64,000 nucleotides of DNA. Origin: JAJAZB01 sp964244295 (lineage in GTDB: Bacteria > Bacteroidota > Bacteroidia > Cytophagales > Spirosomataceae). Numbering within the stretch: position 1 is the stretch's first letter; each line of letters begins with the position of its first letter. Below, piece after piece: positions 27,903 through 36,683 of this stretch. Below the pieces are notes generated by a model. It was not told where the DNA came from. It searched no databases and saw nothing but the letters and a program-made list of their open reading frames with translations. The position numbers were made by a program, and so were the translations under genes. The stretch lies in contig CAXTIG010000035.1 in the NCBI GenBank assembly GCA_964244295.1, positions 12,997-76,996 of the forward strand, given 5' to 3'.

Positions 27903-29465
27903 CTACTGTCTTTTCCAAAACAACAACCGCCGCCACCCGCGCTTTTCGCTTTTTTCGTAGTAACAGGCATCCGGCAAGGTGGGGCGCTGGCGGAAAAGCG
28001 GGAGGTGCGCGCCCACGTAGGCATTCAGGCCCCTCGGCGCGCCGATGTTGAGCAGGCCGGGCAAGTGGTCGCTGCCCAGAAACACCGGCCCCAGGCGCAG
28101 GGCCAGCCCGAAGGTGAGGGCGCGGTAATCGTCCACCAGCACCAGGGGCAGGGCGGCTTCAAACCATTTTCGTTCGTAGCGCGGGGTGAGGGCCAGCACG
28201 TTGAAGGCCACCGGCCCGATGCTGCGTGGCGAACGGAGGCGTTGCACCCAGGTGCCGTTGAGGTACACGTTTTCCCGAATTTTGTAATCGAAACTGGCCT
28301 GAAACGTGGTAGGCAGGGCCGAGCGGAACTCGGTCAGGCGCTCGGCATCGCTGACGCCGAGGGTTTGGTTGATGGCGTTCGTCAATTGTTCCCCGTCGCT
28401 CACGGGGCCGAAGAGTCGGTCGTCGAGCAGGCGGTTGGTTCGGCTCACTTCGTAGGCCCGCACGTAGGCGGGGTTGCGGTAGCGGATGCCGCCCACATCG
28501 AGGAGGGCGAGGCTGAGGCGAAAGCGGTACTTGTTCCGGGTCGGGTCGAGGCGGGTTTCGCCTTTTTCCCGAAATGTGTAGCGGGCGGCGTCGGGCCGGA
28601 ATTCGTACACCAGCCCCAGGTCGAAGCCCCAGCCAGCGCCCGCTGCCGCCCGCCCGAACAAGGTTTGGGGCGTGGGCCGAAAATTTTGAAACGCTGCTTC
28701 GTCGGTAAACCCGTACTGGCCGTCCACGTTTTCAATCAAAATATTTTCGCGGGTGCGATCGGTCGGGTCGGGCACGTAGCGGTAGCGCAGGTTGTCGGCC
28801 CGGACGTGCCCGGAATACAGCCCCACGAGCCGTTTCACGGTAATTCCCGCTTTCACAAAATCCACATCGCTATTGAGCACCACCGCCCCGAAGGTGGCCC
28901 CGAGTTCGAGGGTGCCGTCGAGGTTGAAGGCGAAGCGCTGCCCGGCGGCTTGCGGCTCCACCCGCTCGGTTTCGGCGGTGCCGTAGCGAATAATCCGGGC
29001 CACCTCGGCGCTGGCCTGGGTCACGCTGCCCGCCACCCGCAGGCGCGAACTGAGGGCCGCCCCGAAGCGGTCGTTGAAGGTGTACAGCACCGAGGGGCCG
29101 CGCAGGTCGGCGGCCACCAGCGCCCGCCGGGGTTTGGCAGGCGTCGCTTCGCCGAGGTATTCATCCCGCCAGAGAATCAGCCCGCTTGGGGCGCGGTGGC
29201 GGGCGGCAACGGTGTTGGTCTGGAGGGCAAACAGCGAGTACGGGGCTTTCCAGGCGAGGGTGTTGCCGACGGCGGCTTCGTCGAACGTGATCAGGTTGAC
29301 GAACAGCTTGTGCCGAGAGTCGACCACCTGCGCCGGGTTGTGGGAGAGCGCGTTGGTGCCCGCGTAGTTGCTGCCCGTCACGCCGAGCAGGTATTGCCCG
29401 TGTGCCGACCCAGCCGCCAGCAACAGCAGCCCCCCTTTTTTCAGACCCGGAATCGAAAAACTCAT
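27903..29465 (-). CDS. DUF5723 family protein
   Basis: A 520-residue envelope protein with signal peptide (to about GSAHGQ) and the opening GVTGSNYAGTNALSHNPAQVVDSRHKLFVN read in parts, typical of DUF5723, a Bacteroidota family with outer membrane barrel character. The body is strand-rich (KYRFRLSLALLDVGGIRYRNPAY, FQASFDYKIRENVYLNGTW). It may be related to PorP/FadL-like barrels. No partner gene is evident; pfkA lies divergently about 250 bases away. Function unknown. Confidence 0.82.
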   Translation of the reverse strand: MSFSIPGLKKGGLLLLAAGSAHGQYLLGVTGSNYAGTNALSHNPAQVVDSRHKLFVNLITFDEAAVGNTLAWKAPYSLFALQTNTVAARHRAPSGLILWRDEYLGEATPAKPRRALVAADLRGPSVLYTFNDRFGAALSSRLRVAGSVTQASAEVARIIRYGTAETERVEPQAAGQRFAFNLDGTLELGATFGAVVLNSDVDFVKAGITVKRLVGLYSGHVRADNLRYRYVPDPTDRTRENILIENVDGQYGFTDEAAFQNFRPTPQTLFGRAAAGAGWGFDLGLVYEFRPDAARYTFREKGETRLDPTRNKYRFRLSLALLDVGGIRYRNPAYVRAYEVSRTNRLLDDRLFGPVSDGEQLTNAINQTLGVSDAERLTEFRSALPTTFQASFDYKIRENVYLNGTWVQRLRSPRSIGPVAFNVLALTPRYERKWFEAALPLVLVDDYRALTFGLALRLGPVFLGSDHLPGLLNIGAPRGLNAYVGAHLPLFRQRPTLPDACYYEKSEKRGWRRLLFWKRQ

Positions 29466-29712
29466 GCGTTGGTAACGAAAAAAAAACCGTGTCCGGGGGT
29501 TTTAGAAACGAGAATTTCCCGGTAAACCTACAAAAACCAGACCGCAACCGCCCGGACCGACGGGAGACAATGCACCCCGGCGGGTTTTGAAATACGCCGC
29601 CGATTGTAGAAAATTATTCTTGGCAACGGTTTAAACGATAAATTTGCCCCGCACGAGAGGCACCCCACCCTAAACCACGCTGAACCGGGTGCCCTACGAT
29701 TTCTTCCCAACC

Positions 29713-30696
29713 ATGAAAAAAATTGCAGTATTTACTTCGGGTGGCGACGCGCCGGGCATGAATGCCTGCATCCGGGCGGTGGTGCGCGGGGCCATTTACC
29801 ACGGAGTGGAAGTGTACGGAATCCGGCGGGGGTATTCGGGGATGATTGAGGGCGGAGAGCAGATTTTCAAAATGGGTTCGCGCGACGTCAGCAACATTAT
29901 CCAGCGCGGGGGCACGGTGCTCAAATCGGCCCGCTCGAAGGGATTCATGACGCCCGAAGGTCGCAAAAAAGCCTACGACAACCTCGTCACCGCCGGCATC
30001 GAGGGCCTGGTTGCCATCGGCGGCAATGGCACGTTTACGGGGGCCGAGATTTTTTTTAACGAATTCAAACTCCCCACCGTCGGCGCTCCCGGCACCATCG
30101 ACAACGACCTCTACGGCACCGATTACACGATTGGCTTCGACACGGCCGTAAACACGGCCCTCGACGCCATCGACAAAATCCGCGACACCGCCGACTCCCA
30201 CGACCGGGTGTTTTTTATCGAAGTGATGGGCCGCGATTCGGGCTACATCGCCATTCAGTGCGGCATCGCGGGCGGGGCCGAGGCGGTGATGGTACCCGAA
30301 AGCCTCACGCCCGTGTCGGAGGTGGTGAAGGTGCTGAAAAGTGGCTTTGCCCGAAAAAAAACCTCGTCGATTGTGGTGGTAGCCGAGGGAGAAAAAGAAG
30401 GCCGCGCCGCCGAGGTGGCCGAAAAAATCAAGAAACAAGTCGGCGGAACCGAGGAAATCGACATCCGCGTCACCACGCTGGGGCACGTTCAGCGCGGCGG
30501 CGATCCTACCGCTTACGACCGCATTCTGGCCAGCCGACTGGGCCTCGGGGCCATCGAGGGCCTGCTGCGCGGGCAGAAAAACGTGATGGTGGGCGTGGTC
30601 AACAACCGCCTGGTCTACACGCCTTTCCACGAAACCATCACCAAAGAAAAACCGATTGCCGACGACTTGCTGCGAATGGTACACATCCTGTCGTGA
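29713..30696 (+). CDS. pfkA: ATP-dependent 6-phosphofructokinase
   Basis: A 327-residue cytoplasmic glycolytic enzyme converting fructose 6-phosphate and ATP to fructose 1,6-bisphosphate. Visible are TSGGDAPGMNACIRAVVR (nucleotide and effector site), GGNGTFTGAE, the catalytic GTIDNDLYGTDYTIGFDTA with the conserved Asp, MGRDSGYIA, and GHVQRGGDPTAYDR. Length is that of the bacterial type. The start at MKKIAVFTSGG is preferred over one eight codons upstream. A -7 box TAAATTTG is at 29639-29646. An inverted repeat begins at its stop codon. Confidence 0.97.
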   Translation: MKKIAVFTSGGDAPGMNACIRAVVRGAIYHGVEVYGIRRGYSGMIEGGEQIFKMGSRDVSNIIQRGGTVLKSARSKGFMTPEGRKKAYDNLVTAGIEGLVAIGGNGTFTGAEIFFNEFKLPTVGAPGTIDNDLYGTDYTIGFDTAVNTALDAIDKIRDTADSHDRVFFIEVMGRDSGYIAIQCGIAGGAEAVMVPESLTPVSEVVKVLKSGFARKKTSSIVVVAEGEKEGRAAEVAEKIKKQVGGTEEIDIRVTTLGHVQRGGDPTAYDRILASRLGLGAIEGLLRGQKNVMVGVVNNRLVYTPFHETITKEKPIADDLLRMVHILS

Positions 30697-30780
30697 AGTT
30701 GTTGAATTGTTGGGTTTTGAATTGTTGATTAAATGCATCAGGCGCTGTTAACAATTCAAAACCCAACAATTCAACAATTT
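30696..30780. repeat. TTGTTGAATT inverted tracts after pfkA
   Basis: Arms 30696-30726 and 30750-30780 (AATTGTTGGGTTTTG and complement) pair with one mismatch over a 23-base loop. The left arm begins on the last base of the pfkA stop codon, so this AT-rich hairpin could mark the transcript end. Confidence 0.85.
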
Positions 30781-30834
30781 CCTTTCTGGCATGGGCTTTT
30801 TGGGCCTTCTGGCCCAACCAAACTTCATCGACCC

Positions 30835-31089
30835 ATGAGCCAGAAAAGCCCCAATCAGCCGGGAGCCAATCCCAACCGGAACCAGCACCGCGACACCTCC
30901 GGCCAACGCCCCAACATGGAGCAAACCATGCAAAACCAGAACAAGAGCAAACAGGGGCCGGAAGACGACCAGTCCAACGACGACAAGTCGATCGATCAAC
31001 TTCGTGAGAAGCGGGGTGGTCACGGGCATTCGGGCCCCCGTGCGACGGACCGCAGCAGTTCGCGCTCTGGGAGCGAGTCGGGGAGTTGA
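30835..31089 (+). CDS. Small hydrophilic hypothetical protein
   Basis: An 84-residue, strongly hydrophilic protein rich in Gln, Asn, Ser, Arg and Asp (NQPGANPNRNQHRD, DDKSIDQLREKRGGHGHSG), with no hydrophobic core and probably disordered. No family recognised. The start at MSQKSPNQPG was chosen over upstream codons that lie in an inverted repeat. It sits alone between pfkA and a palindrome that can serve as terminator. Codon use is like that of neighbours, so it is plausibly real, but this rests on composition only. Confidence 0.5.
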   Translation: MSQKSPNQPGANPNRNQHRDTSGQRPNMEQTMQNQNKSKQGPEDDQSNDDKSIDQLREKRGGHGHSGPRATDRSSSRSGSESGS

Positions 31090-31104
31090 GTTTTTCCAAT
31101 GAAG

Positions 31105-31202
31105 AAAGGGAGGGTCACCCTGAGCGGAGTCGAAGGGTGTGCGGTGGGCCGACGCTGACCAGCCGCACACCCTTCGACTCCGCTCAGGGTGACCCTCCCT
31201 TT
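31105..31202. repeat. GTCGAAG palindrome, copy 2
   Basis: Perfect 40-base arms (31105-31144, 31163-31202) around an 18-base loop; followed on the plus strand by a T run, so it may also stop transcription of the small gene before it. Contains GTCACCCTGAGCGGAGTCGAAG. The loop is the exact reverse complement of the loop of copy 4. Confidence 0.92.
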
Positions 31203-31216
31203 TTTTAAAACTGCCT

Positions 31217-32326
31217 TCACTTCAACCGCACTAATCGCAAATCCAGGGTGTCACCGCGCAAAATACCGCGCAGGCGCAGGGTTTTAGCCGTCCGTTCACT
31301 GACGCTGGCCCGGAGCGTATCATCCTTCTTTTTGCCGTAGAACACAACTTGCAACCTGTTTTTCCGTCCATCGAACTCGTAGTCGCCCCGCAGACTTTCG
31401 GCGGGTTTGTAGCGGTAGGGATTGGGGCTAAATACGCAGCCGTATCGTCCGGCGAAGTACAGTCGGTTCCAGGCCGTTGTGTCACTGAGCCAGGCGTTAG
31501 CGGGCAGTTCCTGACCGTTGCGGATCAGCTTTTCAACGGCCCAGGTTCCCTTTAAAACGGTGTCGCTGGCATCGGTTTTCACGAAAAAGCCAATTAGCCC
31601 AAACGCCGCCGCAATCGGCAGTAGGCGCAGGGCGTGTTTGGTCCAGGAACGCCAAAGCGTGACGGGTGGCAGGCGGTCGGTCAGGACCCAGAACGCCGCC
31701 TGAAGTTTGGGCACGTCGAGCAGCAGCAGAAAAACCAGTCCGAGTGTGAACGCGACGGAATTGAAAAAAGCCCCGGCGGCGATGTCGTAAAACACGTTGA
31801 CAAACACGATGTTGACCATCACCGGCAGCAACACCATCACGCCCAACAAGGTGGTACGGCGGTAAAGCAAAAGGATGGAACCGCCAATTTGAAACAGGGC
31901 AATGATGACCGCCAGGGTGTAGGAATACCCGAAGTAGTACCAGGTCAGCCCAAACCCGTTGACCTCGCCCAGGGGGATGTCGAGGCGGTAATTGGGGCTT
32001 TGAAGTTGGGTCTTCAGAATTTTACCAAAGCCATACACGGAAATTTCAAAAGCCAGCCAGTAGCGGATGATTCCCTGCAACCAGGCGTGACGCAGGCCAC
32101 TGTTTACAGTGCCCTTGCGCTCCTGCTGATGCCAGATCGTCGCGAACCCAATTCCACTCAGCACCGCAATTCCCACCATTCCCAGCAGCCAGTGCTCGAA
32201 GAAATTGGGGTTGGCTTCCCGAAACGAGCGCGGCAGGAATTCGGCGAACATCATCAGGACGTTGAGCACGGCGATGGTCGCCAGGAGGGATTCGCAGAAT
32301 TTGAAAACGAAGGTGGTACGGGGCAT
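31217..32326 (-). CDS. DoxX-like integral membrane protein
   Basis: A 369-residue protein with about seven hydrophobic segments in the first 260 residues (SLLATIAVLNVLMMFAEFL, LAVIIALFQIGGSILLLY, LGVMVLLPVMVNIVFVNVFY and others) and a soluble C-terminal part of about 110 residues (LKGTWAVEKLIRNGQELPANA onward) that resembles a small lipocalin-like domain (GTWxVE). The membrane part resembles DoxX-type proteins, seen in RYWLAFEISVYGFGKIL. Function unknown. A ladder of TTAGGAA repeats begins right before its start codon. Confidence 0.7.
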   Translation of the reverse strand: MPRTTFVFKFCESLLATIAVLNVLMMFAEFLPRSFREANPNFFEHWLLGMVGIAVLSGIGFATIWHQQERKGTVNSGLRHAWLQGIIRYWLAFEISVYGFGKILKTQLQSPNYRLDIPLGEVNGFGLTWYYFGYSYTLAVIIALFQIGGSILLLYRRTTLLGVMVLLPVMVNIVFVNVFYDIAAGAFFNSVAFTLGLVFLLLLDVPKLQAAFWVLTDRLPPVTLWRSWTKHALRLLPIAAAFGLIGFFVKTDASDTVLKGTWAVEKLIRNGQELPANAWLSDTTAWNRLYFAGRYGCVFSPNPYRYKPAESLRGDYEFDGRKNRLQVVFYGKKKDDTLRASVSERTAKTLRLRGILRGDTLDLRLVRLK

Positions 32327-32330
32327 CGGG

Positions 32331-32422
32331 AATTAGGAATTAGGAATTAGGAATTAGGAATTAGGAATTAATTTCTCACAAATTCCTGACAATCAATTGA
32401 TTTTCATTCTTAATTCCTAATT
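32331..32422. repeat. TTAGGAA tandem tract with inverted counterpart
   Basis: Five head-to-tail copies of AATTAGG (32331-32370) are followed by AATTCCT-type sequence in the opposite sense (about 32382-32421). The pair fills the 98 bases between the DoxX-like start and the YdcF-like stop. Confidence 0.85.
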
Positions 32423-32424
32423 TC

Positions 32425-33189
32425 TCAGCAGTACCCCATCACCCGGTACGTCAGAAAGCCCACCCATTCCTTGAAAAGAAAGGAGAACTGCACCAGCGAT
32501 TCGCCCGAAGGCCAGAACGAACTCAGCGTAACGACCGACGGCCCGGCGCGAAAATCGACCGGGTAGGGCGTCACGCGCAGGCCCGCTTTCTCAAAACAGG
32601 CCGTGGCACGGGGCAGGTGCATGGCCGAGGTCACGAGCAGTAACCGTTGGGTCGCGCTACGGCGACGGAGTAGTTTCGCCGAAAACTGCGCGTTTTCGTA
32701 CGTGTTTCTCGAATCAGGTTCGAGCCAGACTTTCCCCGAATCCACCCCGAAACTGCGGGCCACGTTCGCCGCAAAGCGCCCCTCGTCGGGGTAAAAAGCG
32801 GTTGCCTGCACCCGGCCTGAGCCGCCGCTGATGAGCAAATGGCGGACGCGGCCCCGTTTCCAGAGGAGGATGGGTTGAAGCAAGCGATCGGCGGCGGGGC
32901 CAAACGAGGCCGTGCGCTGATTGGGAGCGCCTTCACCGACAATGCCCCCGGTGAGCACGATGGCTAGGTCGAAGGGCGGCTGGTCGTCGATGGAAACGGG
33001 GGCACCTTCCCAGCTTCGCAGCAACGTACTCACCAGCAAGGGGTTGGAAATCAGATAGAGCAGTGCCAACCCAATCAGTACGGCCCGGCGACGGTGCCGC
33101 CGGGAAAGCCAGGCCCAGAGGAAGGCGTACACCACCCAACTTAGGGGGGCGATCAGGGCGTAGATCAGTTTGGAAAGAACGAAGAACAT
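32425..33189 (-). CDS. YdcF family protein (DUF218)
   Basis: A 254-residue inner membrane protein of the ElyC/SanA/YdcF family. Two N-terminal hydrophobic segments (LIYALIAPLSWVVYAFLWAWL, AVLIGLALLYLISNPLLV) precede the DUF218 domain, seen in FDLAIVLTGGI, HLLISGGSG, DSRNTYENAQFSAKLL and LLLVTSAMHLPRATACFEKAGL. Members act in envelope homeostasis (peptidoglycan or polysaccharide precursor handling). Its start is about 140 bases from the divergent thioredoxin-fold gene. Confidence 0.88.
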   Translation of the reverse strand: MFFVLSKLIYALIAPLSWVVYAFLWAWLSRRHRRRAVLIGLALLYLISNPLLVSTLLRSWEGAPVSIDDQPPFDLAIVLTGGIVGEGAPNQRTASFGPAADRLLQPILLWKRGRVRHLLISGGSGRVQATAFYPDEGRFAANVARSFGVDSGKVWLEPDSRNTYENAQFSAKLLRRRSATQRLLLVTSAMHLPRATACFEKAGLRVTPYPVDFRAGPSVVTLSSFWPSGESLVQFSFLFKEWVGFLTYRVMGYC

Positions 33190-33206
33190 GGGAAGCTGCG
33201 CGCGAT

Positions 33207-33240
33207 TTTGGGACGAAAATCGTTCTTGGAATTAACTTTG
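33207..33240 (+). promoter_or_regulatory. Bacteroidota promoter of the thioredoxin-fold gene
   Basis: TTTG (33207-33210) is followed after 22 bases by TAACTTTG (33233-33240), a full match to TTTG / TAnnTTTG. It supports a translation start downstream of it, at GTG 33331. Confidence 0.75.
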
Positions 33241-33330
33241 TCGTGGTTTCGCGTCCGTTGTTTTGACTATTCGGAACGAATTTACCCCGGCAGCCTTGTT
33301 TCCGAAACCAACCACCCTTCTGGTTTTCCC

Positions 33331-34752
33331 GTGAAAAAATCGTTTATCGCCACCTTCCTCGGTTTTCTTTCGCTTTCTGCGCTGGCTCAGACCTCCGCCT
33401 ACCGCATCGAAGCCACCATCCGGGGCATTCGCGACAGCACCTGTTTCCTGGCCCACTACCTCGACAAGCAACACAACGTCCGCGATACCGCCGTAGTCGA
33501 TGCCAACGGGCGGGTGGTTTTTGAAGGAACCACGCCGCTGCCCGAAGGGCTGTACGTGATTTCGGTGGGCCGCTGGCGGTACTTCGACGTGCTCGTCACC
33601 GACGACCAGCAGTTCACCCTCGCCACCGACACCAGCAATTTTATCAGTTCGATGAAGGTGACGGGTTCGCGGGAAAACGAGCTTTTTTACGGCTTCAATC
33701 AGGCCATGCAAAAGCGGTTTGAAGAATCCCGCGCCTTTCAAAAAGCCGGGGACGCGGCCAAAGCCCGCGCCATCCAGAAAGAAATGGGCGAGTACCGGCA
33801 GCAATTCATCCGCGACAACGCCGGGACGTTTACCGGGAAACTCCTTCGCGCCGCCACCGAACCCGACCTGCCTCCCGCCCCCAAACGCCCCGATGGCCGG
33901 GTGGATTCGACCTACCTTTACCACTACTACAAAGCCCATTACTTCGACCACTTCGACCTCACCGACGAGCGACTGCTTCGCACCCCGCTTTTTGCGCCCC
34001 GGCTGGAGCGGTACTTCACCGACCTCGTCGTGCAGTCGCCTGATTCGCTCATCCACGACGCCGACGCGCTGCTGAGCCGGGTGCCGAAGGAGAAAAAAGA
34101 ACTGCGTAAATACGTGATTTATAAACTCACCAGCCCGTATGAAACGTCCACGGTGCTGGGCACGGAGGCATTTTTCGTTCACATGGGCGAGAAATACTAC
34201 ATCGGCGAGCCGGGCCTGTACGACACCAGCACGGTGCGCCGCTTCCGCGAACGCATCGCCGGGTTGAAGCCCACCCTGACCGGCAAGAAAATCCCCAACA
34301 TGGTGCTGACCGACACGCTGGGGCGGGCCATTCCGCTGCACACCGTGCAGGCGGCCTACACCGTCGTGTTCGTGTACGACCCCGACTGCGGCCATTGCCG
34401 CGAGGCGGCCCCGAAAGTGCTGGCGTTTTACAATAAACACAAAAAGGAGGGCGTGGCCGTGTACGCCGCCAACCTGAAGCGTGATCCGACGGAATGGAAG
34501 AAATTTATCCGGGAATTCAAAACGCAGGGCTTCCTCAACGGCATCGACCTGCGCGGCCAGGTGGATTTCTGGAAAACCTACGACGCCCAGACCACCCCCG
34601 TGATTTTCGTCCTCGACCGCGACAAGAAAATCATCGCCCGCCGCCTGCCCGCCGTGGAGTTGGAGAAGTTTTTTGCGTTCTACCAAAGTCAGCAACGGGC
34701 GGAGAAGCCGGTAGGGAAAACCGCTCCAGCGAAGAAAGTCACAGGAAGGTAA
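33331..34752 (+). CDS. Exported thioredoxin-fold protein (DUF4369/DUF5106/TlpA-like)
   Basis: A 473-residue exported protein. Signal peptide KKSFIATFLGFLSLSALAQ, then a DUF4369-like beta domain (YRIEATIRGIRDSTCFLAHYL, residues 24-110), a helical DUF5106-like region (about 120-310), and a C-terminal thioredoxin domain with the CxxC motif CGHC (353-356) in YDPDCGHCREAAPK. These proteins are Bacteroidota periplasmic thiol-disulfide oxidoreductases of the TlpA/ResA type. The start is taken as GTG at the signal peptide because a promoter lies upstream at 33207-33240; an earlier in-frame ATG would lie inside that promoter. Confidence 0.88.
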   Translation: MKKSFIATFLGFLSLSALAQTSAYRIEATIRGIRDSTCFLAHYLDKQHNVRDTAVVDANGRVVFEGTTPLPEGLYVISVGRWRYFDVLVTDDQQFTLATDTSNFISSMKVTGSRENELFYGFNQAMQKRFEESRAFQKAGDAAKARAIQKEMGEYRQQFIRDNAGTFTGKLLRAATEPDLPPAPKRPDGRVDSTYLYHYYKAHYFDHFDLTDERLLRTPLFAPRLERYFTDLVVQSPDSLIHDADALLSRVPKEKKELRKYVIYKLTSPYETSTVLGTEAFFVHMGEKYYIGEPGLYDTSTVRRFRERIAGLKPTLTGKKIPNMVLTDTLGRAIPLHTVQAAYTVVFVYDPDCGHCREAAPKVLAFYNKHKKEGVAVYAANLKRDPTEWKKFIREFKTQGFLNGIDLRGQVDFWKTYDAQTTPVIFVLDRDKKIIARRLPAVELEKFFAFYQSQQRAEKPVGKTAPAKKVTGR

Positions 34753-34867
34753 AATCCCCCTTTGAAGGGGGGGTGCGGTGGGTCTGTGCGTGAGGAGGGG
34801 GATGTGGCCCGGCGAGAACATCCCCCTCCCACCGCACCGCCTTGCGCACCCCCCTTGAAAGGGGGAA
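34753..34867. repeat. CCCCCTTT/AAAGGGGG inverted element
   Basis: TCCCCCTTTGAAGGGGG near 34755 and CCCCCCTTGAAAGGGGGA near 34866 form the ends; inside, GGTGCGGTGGG and CCCACCGCACC pair. The element fills the gap between convergent genes and resembles the one at 804-943. Confidence 0.8.
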
Positions 34868-34870
34868 TAT

Positions 34871-35770
34871 TCAGCGCATCTTCCCCCGCTTCACCAAATA
34901 CGCCGACAAAATCTGGTCGAAGCCTTTGGCGATGTCGGCTTCGATAAAGTCGATTTTGTATTGCCCACAGCGCAGTTTCAGGTCCCGGTAAAACGTCTGG
35001 ATGGCCTGCTGGTAGTGTTCTTTTACCTGCGAGGGCTGCACCTTCACCCGTTCGCCCGTTTCGAGGTCCACGAATTCGTAGGGCCGCTCCTCAAAGTTGA
35101 ATTCCTCTTCGGTTTTCCGGTCGGTGACGTGAAACAGCAGCACCTCGTGCTGGTTGTGGCGCAGGTGCTGGAGGGCGGAGAAAATCAGTTCGGCATTTTC
35201 TAAATTGTCGAACATATCGCTGAAAATCACCACCAGCGAACGCTTGTGAATTTGCTGGGCCACCAAGTGAATCACCTCGGCTACGGCGGTTTTTCGCTGC
35301 CCCGTTTCCTGCTGAAGCAAGGCCTGGAGTTGTAGAAACAGCTTGTGGGTGTGCGTCGGGGTTGATTTTACCGGCGTCTGGAGTTCGACGGAGTCGGAGA
35401 AGGTTGTCAGTGAGACGGCATCTTTCTGGCGCTGGAGCAGGTAGGCCAGGCTCGCCGCCGCCATGATGCTGAAGGTGATTTTACCTTTGTCGCGTTCGGG
35501 ATAAAACATCGACGACGAGGTGTCGAGCAGCAGATGGCAGCGCAGGTTGGTTTCTTCCTCGTAGCGTTTGGTGTAGAGGCGTTCGGTCTTGGCGAACACT
35601 TTCCAGTCGATGTGTCGGGTGCTTTCGCCGGTGTTGTAGAGGCGGTGTTCGGCAAATTCGACCGAGAAGCCGTGGAAAGGGGATTTGTGAAGTCCGGTGA
35701 TGAAGCCCTCGACGAGTTGACGGGCCAGAAACTCGATGTTTCCGAATTCGCGGATTTTACGTAAGTCCAT
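34871..35770 (-). CDS. DUF58 domain-containing protein
   Basis: A 299-residue cytoplasmic protein with the DUF58 core GESTRHIDWKVFAKTERLYTKRYEEE in pieces and a following von Willebrand A-like part (HLLLDTSSSM, VVIFSDMFDN) holding a DxSxS metal site. Such proteins sit in the MoxR-DUF58-vWA gene group thought to act in chaperone-like complex assembly; no MoxR gene is visible next to it here. Start chosen at MDLRKIREFGN. Confidence 0.9.
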   Translation of the reverse strand: MDLRKIREFGNIEFLARQLVEGFITGLHKSPFHGFSVEFAEHRLYNTGESTRHIDWKVFAKTERLYTKRYEEETNLRCHLLLDTSSSMFYPERDKGKITFSIMAAASLAYLLQRQKDAVSLTTFSDSVELQTPVKSTPTHTHKLFLQLQALLQQETGQRKTAVAEVIHLVAQQIHKRSLVVIFSDMFDNLENAELIFSALQHLRHNQHEVLLFHVTDRKTEEEFNFEERPYEFVDLETGERVKVQPSQVKEHYQQAIQTFYRDLKLRCGQYKIDFIEADIAKGFDQILSAYLVKRGKMR

Positions 35771-35775
35771 AAAAA

Positions 35776-35859
35776 AAGTTGGATAACTCAGCGGTCGGAC
35801 AAAAAACGTTCCTTGTTTTTCTTGTACCAAAAAATGTCCGACCGCTAAGTTCCAACTTA
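35776..35859. repeat. Inverted repeat upstream of the DUF58 gene
   Basis: AAGTTGGA-TAACTCAGCGGTCGGACA (about 35776-35801) is mirrored by TGTCCGACCGCTAAGTTCCAACTT (35835-35858). It starts six bases before the DUF58 start codon, so the right promoter position is unclear. Confidence 0.8.
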
Positions 35860-35942
35860 AAAAGGAGCGGGAATCGTACCCGGCTCAAAAATTTCAACGC
35901 GGGCACGACTCTTTTCAGAATCTACGACCAGCCGTTGTCTTG

Positions 35943-36407
35943 TCAATAAGGCCGTGGCCGAGCACCGGCACCCAGCGAGGCAACAATGTCGGACGAGTTT
36001 TGGATGACGTATTCATCCGGTCCGAGCATCACGACGCCTTCAAGGCCGACGATGCGGCAGGCGACGTTGGCAACACCGGCTTTGAGGATGCCCAATTGGT
36101 GGGCGGCGGCGTTGGTCAGGTCGAGTACGCGGCCCCGGCGGAATGGCCCCCGGTCGTTGATGCGTACCACCACCTTTTTGCGGTTTCTTAAATTGGTCAC
36201 CTCGACCATCGTGCCGAAAGGGAGGTGAAGGTGGGCAGCCGTCATGGCTTTTTCCTTGAATTTTTCACCGCAGGCCGTCAGTTTACCCTGGAATTTTTTG
36301 GCGTAAAACGACGCTTTGCCGGTGAATGTTTTGCCCAGCTGGGCCTCGGCTGGCAAGGCGCGGGAAAGAAGCAGCCAGCCGAATACCAATACACTTTTTA
36401 AGCTCAT
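35943..36407 (-). CDS. rlpA: RlpA family septal-ring lytic transglycosylase-like protein
   Basis: A 154-residue exported protein with a signal peptide (to about ALPAEAQ) and one double-psi beta-barrel: GKASFYAKKFQGKLTACGEKF, MTAAHLHLPFGTMVEVTNL, VVVRINDRGPFRRGRVLDLT, with the conserved His and Asp of RlpA. RlpA cleaves peptidoglycan strands lacking stem peptides at the septum in some bacteria. There is no SPOR domain. Start set at MSLKSVLVFG; the frame is open further upstream but without signal-peptide character. Confidence 0.88.
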   Translation of the reverse strand: MSLKSVLVFGWLLLSRALPAEAQLGKTFTGKASFYAKKFQGKLTACGEKFKEKAMTAAHLHLPFGTMVEVTNLRNRKKVVVRINDRGPFRRGRVLDLTNAAAHQLGILKAGVANVACRIVGLEGVVMLGPDEYVIQNSSDIVASLGAGARPRPY

Positions 36408-36619
36408 AACACAATCGTTTACGGGGGCCAGCGCGAAGGGCAAAAACAGAGTGTGCGCTGTGAGGAAAGAGAACCGAACCCCCGGGTGAAACAAGCAAGG
36501 AACGGACAAAAATAACCCTTTGGGCGTAAAACCCAAGCCGGATGTCGGTTTTGTCCAACAATCGCCTCCGATAATTCACAAAAACGGGCGTTTTACCCCC
36601 TGTTTGCTCCAAAAAAAAG

Positions 36620-36652
36620 TTTGGCATGGTGGGGCCAAACCCCTTACTTTTA
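36620..36652 (+). promoter_or_regulatory. Promoter of the DUF3276 gene
   Basis: TTTG (36620-36623), 21 bases, TACTTTTA (36645-36652), a near match to TTTG / TAnnTTTG. It lies downstream of the longest possible start (TTG 36621) and so argues for the later GTG start at 36684. Confidence 0.65.
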
Positions 36653-36683
36653 CGGCAAATCCCACCAAAAAACCTTACTCATC

